A DNA stretch of 12,041 nucleotides, from positions 1-12,041 of the forward strand of contig PJAB01001816.1 of assembly GCA_002887195.1 (NCBI GenBank), given 5' to 3'. This document shows positions 1-6,220 of this stretch, piece by piece. Source of the stretch: Chrysochromulina parva. Taxonomy: Eukaryota > Haptophyta > Prymnesiales > Chrysochromulinaceae. The position numbers were made by a program, and so were the translations under genes. How positions within the stretch are numbered: the stretch's first letter is position 1; the number at the start of each line of letters is the position of its first letter. A model generated the notes under the pieces. It was given only the letters and a program-made list of their open reading frames with translations, did not search any database and was not told the DNA's origin.

Positions 1-120
1 GTCGTCGATGTGCTCAAGGACGCGCTCGATCGTGGCGGCGGGGTCCGGTGTCGAGGACTCAGCGCGTAGACGACGGTACTCCGCAGATCTCCCCCGGTCA
101 TCAAGCCACAAGCGCACGAG
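1..120. other. Left-edge fragment, possible end of an upstream gene
   Basis: Both strands are open here, so the reading is ambiguous. On the plus strand frame 1 encodes 22 residues (VVDVLKDALD... ending GLSA) before a TAG at 67-69, which would be the C-terminal tail of a gene entering from the left. On the minus strand another frame stays open to the edge and reads ...RLRAESSTPDPAATIERVL..., equally protein-like, but no ATG opens it within the neighbouring repeats, so it would need an upstream exon. I recognise neither peptide. Only flanking sequence would settle it. Confidence 0.25.
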
Positions 121-365
121 TACCGGTACCGGTAAAAAGACACCGGGGGGAGCCGGGACACACACGAGACACACGGAACACGCGGACGCACAAAGGCACA
201 CAGACCACACAGACGAACCTCAACCGGTATAGTGTCTTTTTACCTGTATACCGGTACGGTACCGGTAAAAAGACACCGGGGGGAGCCGGGACACACACGG
301 GACACACGGACAGACCGGTTACGGTACCTGTAAAAAGACACCGGGGGGGGAGCCGGGACACACAC
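121..365. repeat. Block of three diverged GGTAAAAAGACACCGGGG repeats
   Basis: Three copies of a roughly 38-bp unit lie at about 128-165, 261-298 and 325-365. Each has ACCGGT/GGTACC-type alternating sequence, then GGTAAAAAGACACCGGGG (GTAAAAAGACACCGGGG in the third), then AGCCGGGACACACAC. The spacers are CA/GA-rich (ACACACGG, CACACAGAC). A weaker copy occurs at about 411-430 (AAAAACACCGGGGGACA). Unit spacing is irregular (about 133 and 65 bp), so this is a decayed local repeat and not a clean satellite. Short frames across it look like translated repeats, and I see no gene in 121-521. Confidence 0.8.
232..276. repeat. Inverted repeat, 13-bp perfect arms
   Basis: GTGTCTTTTTACC at 232-244 is the exact reverse complement of GGTAAAAAGACAC at 264-276, with a 19-base centre rich in CCGGTA. 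The right arm belongs to the second copy of the direct repeat, so one unit has also been copied in the opposite orientation. It could form a cruciform, or a stem-loop if transcribed. No function is evident. Confidence 0.8.
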
Positions 366-521
366 CGGTAACGTAACGTTTACAACTACCGTGTTCAGTA
401 TCAGGGTTCAAAAACACCGGGGGACATACGCACATACCTTTCCGGCAGGGCTTTCCGGTACCGTGCACTGGAACGCCACGCAGCGGCCCTGCGATAGACA
501 ATATTTTTTGCTGTGAATCTG

Positions 522-2093
522 ATGACTATGGGTTTCGCCAACAAGCGTGCGCCGAGACAGTTGGCCGTGGTCGTGTGCCTGATCGTGGTCGCTCTGCTGC
601 TGACTCAACAGCAGCTGCTGCTGACTCACAGCGGCGCCGCCGTTGCTGAGCGTTCGCCTCCTTCTCCGCAGCCTGGGTGGGACCTTGAAAAGGCCGTGCG
701 CGAATACACCGCCGTCTTTCCAGATTATCCGTTGCCATTGTACGGAGCCAACGACGATAATCTCTGCGAGATCAGCGCTGGCGCCGCTCCCTTGCGCATC
801 GCCATTTTCGTCTTCGCATGGCGACGCGTCAGGTCACTGCGGCGAACACTTGCGTCGCTGTTGGCGGCCGAGTACTGCGGCGCCACGCTGTCTCTCACCA
901 TCCTTTTCGATGCGCAGCCGTCTGAGGCGGCAGTGGCAGTGGCCGAGTCCATCGCGTGGCGCCACGGGCCTTTCCGCATCGTCATCGAGCCCAGCCCGAA
1001 TGGCGTACGCAACATGTGGGTGCGGGTGCTGAGCCGCGAGCTTGAGCGTGAGCCGCCCGAGGCGCACGTGCTGCCCATCGAGGACGATAACGAGGTCTCG
1101 CCTCTCTTCTATTGGTGGCTGCGCCGCGCGGCCGATGCGTACGGACCATTTGACAGCCCCGAGGGCGCGCGCCGCTTCCGTCACCTCGCTGGCGTCTCGT
1201 TGTACAGCCCCAGGCACAACGAGATCAAGTACCCGATGCAATGGTGGTGGCCACGCTCGTCATCGGCCGCAGGGCAGAGCCCCGCATACCTCTTTCAGCT
1301 GCCGTGCTCGTGGGGTGCTCTCTTTTTTCGCGCACACTGGCGGCGCTTTGGCCAATTCTATCGAGTGCGCACGCGCGCGCCCTTTTTCAACTTCAGCCAC
1401 GAGGCGTTGCAGCATGGACAGCGCGAGCAGCGCGAGGTCCTCGGCGATCCTGCGCTGGCCATCCCCGAATCGCGCGCATCGACGTGGCCGCGCTCATGGA
1501 AGCGCTTCTTGATCGACTACATGTATGGGCGCGGCGACGTCATGCTGTACCCATCGGCGCCAGTCGACGTGTTCCATCGTCGGGGGAGCGTCTCATTCGC
1601 GACCACGTACATGGAGCGCGGCGATCACTCGGGCACGGACGCCAGGGTGGAGGACAACGTCGGTGACACGCTGCGCCCTAATGCTGATCTAGACACTCGA
1701 AAGACTGTCCCGCTTCTCCAGCGGAAGCATGCCAGTATGGCGCTCTCAGGCCTGCGCCACCTCCCGACCTTCGACAAGCTACCGGTCATCGGCCTCAACC
1801 ACCGTCGCATCAGCTCGCTCGCGAAGCTCGAGGCGATGGGCCGTCAGTTTGTGGAGAGCCGCCCTGCCTACTCGTCCGCGTGGCAGCGTGCGCGACTCGG
1901 TCAAGCGGTCGAGCACACTGTCAAACTGGACCCGCGGCCAGCGGTGCAGGACAGAGGGTCAAGAGCACCTACGACAGCTGAGTACACGGAGCTCGCGCGT
2001 GTATGGCTGTGCGCACCCGAGGACAGTAGCACTTGTGGGGAAGGCGACCGATCCGACGTAGATACATACCGTCGCCAATTTACCACCAATTGA
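522..2093 (+). CDS. Type II membrane GT-A-like glycosyltransferase
   Basis: A 523-residue protein, probably a Golgi or ER glycosyltransferase. It has a short basic cytosolic tail (KRAPR), one hydrophobic anchor at about residues 14-28 and a long lumenal part, the usual type II plan. The catalytic-like region spans about 92-365. It opens with a GT-A/GT2-like first strand (RIAIFVFAWRR, then LTILFD near 124-130) and carries an acidic EDDNEVSPLFYWWL motif at 187-200, like the acidic metal-binding motif of GT-A enzymes. SWKRFLIDYMYGRGDVMLYP (325-344) and SFATTYMERGDHSG (358-371) recall the uncharacterised plant and protist family that includes Arabidopsis AT5G12260; this is recollection, not a search. 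Donor and acceptor are unknown. An open GTG at 513 extends the frame, but eukaryotes would use ATG 522 or ATG 528 (A at -3, G at +4, the better context). A 14-bp direct repeat (594-607 and 615-628) doubles LLLT at the end of the anchor. The next gene is another glycosyltransferase, same strand. Confidence 0.8.
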   Translation: MTMGFANKRAPRQLAVVVCLIVVALLLTQQQLLLTHSGAAVAERSPPSPQPGWDLEKAVREYTAVFPDYPLPLYGANDDNLCEISAGAAPLRIAIFVFAWRRVRSLRRTLASLLAAEYCGATLSLTILFDAQPSEAAVAVAESIAWRHGPFRIVIEPSPNGVRNMWVRVLSRELEREPPEAHVLPIEDDNEVSPLFYWWLRRAADAYGPFDSPEGARRFRHLAGVSLYSPRHNEIKYPMQWWWPRSSSAAGQSPAYLFQLPCSWGALFFRAHWRRFGQFYRVRTRAPFFNFSHEALQHGQREQREVLGDPALAIPESRASTWPRSWKRFLIDYMYGRGDVMLYPSAPVDVFHRRGSVSFATTYMERGDHSGTDARVEDNVGDTLRPNADLDTRKTVPLLQRKHASMALSGLRHLPTFDKLPVIGLNHRRISSLAKLEAMGRQFVESRPAYSSAWQRARLGQAVEHTVKLDPRPAVQDRGSRAPTTAEYTELARVWLCAPEDSSTCGEGDRSDVDTYRRQFTTN

Positions 2094-2147
2094 TTTTAAT
2101 AGAACCCCACTACGGACACCTTTCTCGTGCCGTTTCACAGCCATGAG

Positions 2148-2223
2148 CCAATAGGTTATCATTCGACACGCCATAGACACCGCGGACCGCCAATGGTTAT
2201 AATTCGACAAAAGCGACGCGGAA
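2148..2223 (+). promoter_or_regulatory. Duplicated CCAAT-box module
   Basis: CCAAT occurs at 2148-2152 and 2190-2194, 42 bp apart (about four helical turns). Each is followed by nearly the same sequence: AGGTTATCATTCGACA after the first, GGTTATAATTCGACA after the second. This is a tandem duplication with small indels, 160-210 bp upstream of the exostosin ATG. CCAAT boxes bind NF-Y in eukaryotes generally; binding here is inferred. The stop codon of the upstream gene is only 54 bp away. Confidence 0.55.
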
Positions 2224-2296
2224 CTGTGTGGTCCTGTTCTTAACTTCCCACGTGTGTACTGTGTGGTCCTGTTTTAAATTCACACACACGTGTCGC
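2224..2296 (+). promoter_or_regulatory. Tandem 35-38 bp module with CACGTG E/G-boxes
   Basis: CTGTGTGGTCCTGTT is repeated exactly at 2224-2238 and 2259-2273. Each copy is followed by an AT-rich patch (CTTAACTT, TTAAATT) and then a CACGTG palindrome at 2249-2254 and 2287-2292. CACGTG is the classic bHLH/bZIP E- or G-box. The array directly follows the duplicated CCAAT module, so the whole exostosin upstream region is made of paired cis-modules. Regulatory function is inferred from position and motif. Confidence 0.5.
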
Positions 2297-2319
2297 GTGT
2301 GTCGTGTTAACGTTCACAG
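2297..2319 (+). promoter_or_regulatory. AACGTTCACA element, copy A
   Basis: CGTGTTAACGTTCACA at 2303-2318 lies 37 bp before the exostosin ATG. Together with the preceding GTGTGT it matches 21 of 23 positions of the element at 9302-9324, which is also immediately upstream of a gene. A third copy of the 16-bp core, with two differences, is at 4277-4292. Placement just before coding starts suggests a core-promoter or transcription-factor site. Confidence 0.5.
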
Positions 2320-2339
2320 CACTCACCTCACACTTCTGC

Positions 2340-2368
2340 GACCCAGACTCTTTCTATGAGTCTGGGTC
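2340..2368 (+). other. Perfect 11-bp hairpin holding the exostosin start codon
   Basis: GACCCAGACTC (2340-2350) and GAGTCTGGGTC (2358-2368) are exact reverse complements around a 7-base loop, TTTCTAT. The ATG (2356-2358) straddles the loop-stem junction, with A and U in the loop and G in the stem. If transcribed, the mRNA would present its start codon at the mouth of a stable stem-loop. The right arm also encodes residues 2-4 of the signal peptide. Confidence 0.65.
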
Positions 2369-4164
2369 TCTGCCTCTGGCTGCTCCTCATACTGGCGCCC
2401 GCAGCACTAGGTTCCGAAGGACGTCGGCCGCGTCGCCTTCGGAAACTGCGGCGACTTGGACGGGGCGCTGCCACACCAGTACAAGGTCCGCCGCCGCCGC
2501 CTCTGCTACCTTCGAGCGCACAGCCGCCGCCGCCGCCTCCACCGCTGCCGATGGCCGCGGGTGCGCTTCAACAGGTCCGCCAGGCCACCACCGAAGCGCT
2601 CATCAGCGAGCTGCACGGGCGCCAGTACGATTGGGAAGTTCTCGAGCGCGCGGGCCTGCGCTTCAACAGCGTGAAGCACCTCGAGCTGCTCAGCTACTTG
2701 CGGCGGGATGCGCCGCGCTTTCGCGAACTGCTCAGCAACACGTCGCTCGGCTTGAGCGTGATCAGCACAACGCAGTTGCTTCGCTCGTTGAGCCGGCGGT
2801 CCGACTTGGCGCAAGCGTTGCGTGAGACGGGTCTCGGCGCAGGCAGCGACTTCCAATGCGGCTTCGATGAGTCACCGCGCGACGGCGGATGCCAAATCAG
2901 GTGCAACGACCACAATTGCGATCGTGCGGAGGCCAAGTGCCGCTCGCTCAGCCACTGTGTCTCGGTCGACATCAACCGCGATCGCACCTGGGCCACGCTC
3001 AAGTCGCTGCAGGTCTTTATGCCACTCCCACCGCCAACATGCGAGGGCTACGTCTTCGAGGCGAACGGCAACGCTCCCGTCCCCATCGACGCTCCGCTAA
3101 CGGTCGTCTTCGACGACATACCCGTGGGCTGGCACGGGCTGGGGCTGCCGCAGGAGGACTGGTGCTACCGCGACACGCCCATGCGCCCGCCTCACGACGA
3201 CCGTTGCAATATAACGCATTGTTTTGAGCTCGAGAGATGCAGGCCGCGCGGCGCAGAGACTGCCGCGTCGGCGCTGCGCTTGTACATTGACACGCCGAAG
3301 CCGAAGACGCACGACATGGAGCGCTGGCCGTCGTGCATGCGCCAGACGCTGCGCGCGGGCGTCACGGACGACGCGGAGGCCGCATGCCTGGTGATTCCGA
3401 CCGTCAACATCAATTGTGAGTGGGACGTGTGCGACCCTGCAACGCACTCGATGTTGCGAGCGATGCCGTCGTGGCACGGCAAGGGGCGCAACCACGTGAT
3501 TTGGGACTACATCGACCACCACAAGATCAAGTATCGTACGGACGATGCGCTCTTCATGAAGACTTCGATGCGGCTATCCGACTACCGGCCCGGCTTCGAC
3601 CTGCCTGTGCCGCTGCTGCCCAATGGCGAGGCGGCACGCGTGACGCCATCGGAGCTCGCGGCGGCGCGAAGTCGGCGCAGCTTGCTCGCGTCCTTCAAGG
3701 GCGTGTGTCAGCCCGACTCGCGCCGACCGCAGCTCGCTGAGCTGCATAATGGCCGAGATCTCATTATGCTGTGCACCGACGACAACAAGCTCGGCCGTCG
3801 CCAACGAGCGGAGCACTGGGACTACAAGACGCTCATGCTGTCCTCCGTCTTCTCGGTCGCTCCCGCGGGTAACGGGCTGCACTCCTTCCGGCTCGCGGAA
3901 GCAATCTTTTTCGGCTCAATCCCTGTCATCGTCGATGACGAGATCACGCTGCCCTTTTGCAATGTGCTCGACTGGCGCCGCTTCTCGGTGCGAATCCGCC
4001 AGAGCCAGGTGGCCCAGCTGCCGCAGGTCCTTCGGGCCATCACGCCTACACAGGTCGCACAGATGCAGACGCGGCTCGCTGAGGTGAAGCAAAAGTACTT
4101 TCTCTTCCCGTTCAACACGGCGATGGCCATCATGCACTTACGTGTACGGCAGGCATCCAGATGA
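2356..4164 (+). CDS. Exostosin-family (GT47-like) glycosyltransferase
   Basis: A 602-residue secretory-pathway glycosyltransferase. Residues 1-19 are a hydrophobic signal peptide or anchor (LCLWLLLILAPAALG). An Arg-rich stretch (23-37) and a polyproline linker (45-65) follow, then a helical region (about 70-160). A Cys-rich module at 168-201 (CGF..GGCQIRC..NCDRAEAKC..LSHC) resembles a small disulphide domain. The exostosin domain spans about 305-585: MERWPSCMRQTL, CLVIPTVNINCEWDVC, HVIWDYIDHHKI, MRLSDYRPGFDLPVPLLP, SFKGVCQPDSRRPQL, and the hallmark LHSFRLAEAIFFGSIPVIVDD with LDWRRFSVRI behind it (508-547). N-glycosylation sequons lie at N128 and N285. Exostosins act in the Golgi on heparan-type, xyloglucan or other wall and scale polysaccharides; this acceptor cannot be told. 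The signal peptide supports the start. The terminal TGA overlaps an ATG of an open frame belonging to the next gene. Confidence 0.9.
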   Translation: MSLGLCLWLLLILAPAALGSEGRRPRRLRKLRRLGRGAATPVQGPPPPPLLPSSAQPPPPPPPLPMAAGALQQVRQATTEALISELHGRQYDWEVLERAGLRFNSVKHLELLSYLRRDAPRFRELLSNTSLGLSVISTTQLLRSLSRRSDLAQALRETGLGAGSDFQCGFDESPRDGGCQIRCNDHNCDRAEAKCRSLSHCVSVDINRDRTWATLKSLQVFMPLPPPTCEGYVFEANGNAPVPIDAPLTVVFDDIPVGWHGLGLPQEDWCYRDTPMRPPHDDRCNITHCFELERCRPRGAETAASALRLYIDTPKPKTHDMERWPSCMRQTLRAGVTDDAEAACLVIPTVNINCEWDVCDPATHSMLRAMPSWHGKGRNHVIWDYIDHHKIKYRTDDALFMKTSMRLSDYRPGFDLPVPLLPNGEAARVTPSELAAARSRRSLLASFKGVCQPDSRRPQLAELHNGRDLIMLCTDDNKLGRRQRAEHWDYKTLMLSSVFSVAPAGNGLHSFRLAEAIFFGSIPVIVDDEITLPFCNVLDWRRFSVRIRQSQVAQLPQVLRAITPTQVAQMQTRLAEVKQKYFLFPFNTAMAIMHLRVRQASR

Positions 4165-4418
4165 AATCTATGGGTGCACTAACCTCTTTTCGAGAGGACC
4201 TTCATCTTCTTTCATCTCGAGGCCAAATTTTCTTACCGGGTCACTGTAACTGTGTGCTCAGGTGTGCGCTAAACTCCGTGACAACGTTCACACTCACACC
4301 AACAAGACCCCGTTCTCCCCTGAGCCGCTCGGCAGCGTCGGCGCATTTCCAGCTAACGGAAGTCGTCGCCAGGGCACGAGAGCCTGTGTGTACAGGACCA
4401 CAAGGCTCGAGACTTTCA
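4165..4418 (+). promoter_or_regulatory. Leader of the Nudix gene, with AACGTTCACA copy C
   Basis: This 254-bp stretch has fewer GC-ending codons than the flanking genes and holds CGTGACAACGTTCACA (4277-4292), a copy of the element found before the exostosin and 2OG-oxygenase genes, followed by CTCACACC much as in copy A. I read it as promoter plus 5' leader of the Nudix gene. It is, however, open in the Nudix frame from ATG 4161; the 86 residues so encoded are Ser/Thr/Arg-rich with few acids, so an organelle presequence cannot be excluded. Confidence 0.4.
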
Positions 4419-5717
4419 ATGCTCGTGCTGATCGCCTCCCACATTATCACCTGCTATGTGTTAAGCACATCCCGACCCTTATTCCTGGCGCACTTCGGCG
4501 ACGTTGCCATCCGTGCAACCTCTCATGAGTCTAACGGCGAAACTTGGAGCTTTGATGGAGTCAAGGGTGGCATCCGCTTCTTTGCCTCAGGCGGCAAAGC
4601 TCAAGTGCTGCAGAACGAGGTGCCGGATGAGATAGCTGCTTTCACAAATGCACTGCTGCTGACGCGATTCGATGAACTTGGGCTTGCTCACAATTTGGAC
4701 GACGAGCACCTGCCTCTGCCTCTGCCGCCAGCTCCGGCTCTGGATGAGGAGGTGGTGGCGGCTTGCGATGCAGAGACAGGCCGCGACCTTTTGGCACTGC
4801 CACGGAGCTACGCCCTTGGCCGTCGGATTCTGATTCGCGGTGTCGGGATCCTGGTGCGCAATCTCAAGGGTGAGATCTACGTGCATCGGCGTGCCGCCAA
4901 CAAAAAGCACTTTCCGTCCATGCTCGATATGTGGGTGGGCGGCATGGCTAGCTTTGGAGAGTCGGCAGAAACCACAGCCCTGCGCGAGCTGGGCGAGGAG
5001 CTTGGCGTGGGCGGGGGTGGCCTGCTCAGCTGGAACTTGAGCACAGTTGTGTCAACAGATCTCAATAGAGTTTTTGTCGACTGCTTCGAATACACGCTGG
5101 CCGAGTCTGAAGAGGTTCGACACGTCGACGGGGAAGTCGCTTGGGGCACTTTCACCGATGCGGCGGCACTGGCCGAAATGATGGCAGCAGAGCCTTTTGT
5201 GCCCGATGGATTGCAGTGCTGGCAAGCGTACCAAGAGCGCCTGCAGGCAGGCGGTGGCGATGCCGATCGGAGTCGGTCACCGCCACGGGCAGGCGTAGCG
5301 TTCATGCGTCTGGACAGCACTGCAGTTGAACGGCGCGGCTTCATCGGCCAAGTCACCGCCGTGCTGTCCGCGGCAATCGGTCCGTGGCGCCCCCGCGCAG
5401 CCAGCGCCGTGCTCGAAGGGTTAGTGCCCGACAGCTCTCGTACCAAATCGTACTCCGGCGTGCAGAACGCTTGGGACAAGGCCGGCCAGATGACGCAGAA
5501 GGAGATCTTGATGGCCGCGCGGGGCGCGGGCAACGTGAAGGAGAAGCTCAAGAATGGCGGCGTAGAGAGTCTCAAGAGCCAAAAGCGACGAGCCATGGCA
5601 GGATGCAAGGAGCCCACCTTTCGCGACGCGGCCGGGGGTGGGACCGAGGCCGAATGCAATGGCCGGGTGCTGGGCGGAGAGACGGCGTTCATGCTCAAGG
5701 TGCTCGATGAGGAATAA
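4419..5717 (+). CDS. Nudix hydrolase with long C-terminal extension
   Basis: A 432-residue protein from the preferred start. The Nudix domain covers about 135-265 and contains a complete Nudix box at 175-197 (G-x5-E-x7-REL-x-EE-x-GV), so the Mg-binding Glu residues E190, E193 and E194 are present. The sequence before it (DAETGRDLLALPRS, RGVGILVRNLKGEIYVHRRA, FPSMLDMWVGGMASFGES) resembles the YfcD/IDI-like Nudix group, which hydrolyses X-linked nucleoside diphosphates or isomerises prenyl diphosphates; the substrate is unknown. Residues 1-22 are hydrophobic and could be a signal peptide. Residues 280-432 lie beyond any standard Nudix domain: an RSRSPPR patch, then Gly/Lys-rich sequence (AARGAGNVKEKLKNGG) that I do not recognise. 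Start: ATG 4419 (weak context) was chosen over ATG 4161, which overlaps the exostosin stop, because 4161-4418 looks like a leader. The Nudix core is certain, the N-terminus is not. Confidence 0.8.
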   Translation: MLVLIASHIITCYVLSTSRPLFLAHFGDVAIRATSHESNGETWSFDGVKGGIRFFASGGKAQVLQNEVPDEIAAFTNALLLTRFDELGLAHNLDDEHLPLPLPPAPALDEEVVAACDAETGRDLLALPRSYALGRRILIRGVGILVRNLKGEIYVHRRAANKKHFPSMLDMWVGGMASFGESAETTALRELGEELGVGGGGLLSWNLSTVVSTDLNRVFVDCFEYTLAESEEVRHVDGEVAWGTFTDAAALAEMMAAEPFVPDGLQCWQAYQERLQAGGGDADRSRSPPRAGVAFMRLDSTAVERRGFIGQVTAVLSAAIGPWRPRAASAVLEGLVPDSSRTKSYSGVQNAWDKAGQMTQKEILMAARGAGNVKEKLKNGGVESLKSQKRRAMAGCKEPTFRDAAGGGTEAECNGRVLGGETAFMLKVLDEE

Positions 5718-6220
5718 GACGCGATGAGACGCGCGCGCCCGGCACGCACGCACGGTGAGAGGCAAACTAAGATACGAGCGCGCCGGCGTTCACGTTCACA
5801 CCTGGCAAGGCACGGCGTGTCGAGACCCTGTGCGTGTGTGGACTTTCTTATGGAAACAGTGTGCGCAACGAATTCACACCGAAGAGGAACCAACATAACT
5901 GGATCGGATCCGATCGGGGAACACGATGGCGACCGGGACCTTCGTCCCGGTCGTGCGGGCGGTGTGGGCGGACCCGACCCCGGTCCGGTCTATCCGATTC
6001 TGTTTTTACAGAGCGCCCTTTAGAGACAGAGCGCCTTTAATACCGCACGACAGTCAGCACAGTGAACAGAACACCACCCTTCCGGCCGCACCGTGGCGCT
6101 TTTATGTGTTATCCTGTTAACGGGGAGTTCTCTCGCAATTCGGGTCCTATTCGGGTCCATGGGTATAGTAGCAATCGCATGAGACTGCTAGTGGATTGCC
6201 ATCTAGACTCGAGGGACATT
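5718..6220. other. Convergent intergenic region, no gene seen
   Basis: These 503 bp separate the 3' ends of the Nudix (+) and phosphatase (-) genes and should hold both 3' UTRs and termination signals. No credible coding frame was found. It contains a 14-bp palindrome GATCGGATCCGATC (5902-5915), the hairpin listed separately, an ACAGAGCGCC direct repeat (6008-6017, 6026-6035) and an 11-bp tandem pair, ATTCGGGTCC at 6138-6147 and 6149-6158. I could not identify a canonical AATAAA on either strand near the stops. Confidence 0.6.
5930..5953. other. Perfect 10-bp hairpin with CTTC loop
   Basis: CGACCGGGAC (5930-5939) pairs exactly with GTCCCGGTCG (5944-5953) around a 4-base loop, CTTC. It is GC-rich and could form in a transcript from either strand. 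It lies about 210 bp past the Nudix stop and 270 bp past the phosphatase stop. It might act in 3'-end formation or be part of an unannotated structured RNA. No poly-T tract follows, so it is not a bacterial-type terminator. Confidence 0.6.

Noticed and set aside
121..365. CRISPR array
   Set aside because: Unit spacing is irregular, spacers are low-complexity CA/GA sequence, one copy is inverted, and the surroundings are eukaryotic.
513..521. GTG start for the first glycosyltransferase
   Set aside because: Eukaryotic context; ATG codons follow at 522 and 528, the latter in good context.
2356..5717. Bacterial-style operon of exostosin and Nudix genes joined by ATGA overlap
   Set aside because: No ribosome-binding site, eukaryotic protein types, and a promoter-like element lies between the exostosin stop and the preferred Nudix start.
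4877..5896. Minus-strand frame of 339 codons over the Nudix gene
   Set aside because: Low-complexity Ser/Arg/Pro composition typical of the antisense of a GC-rich gene; the plus strand has a perfect Nudix box.
5930..5953. Rho-independent terminator
   Set aside because: No T-tract follows the stem on either strand, and the genome appears eukaryotic.
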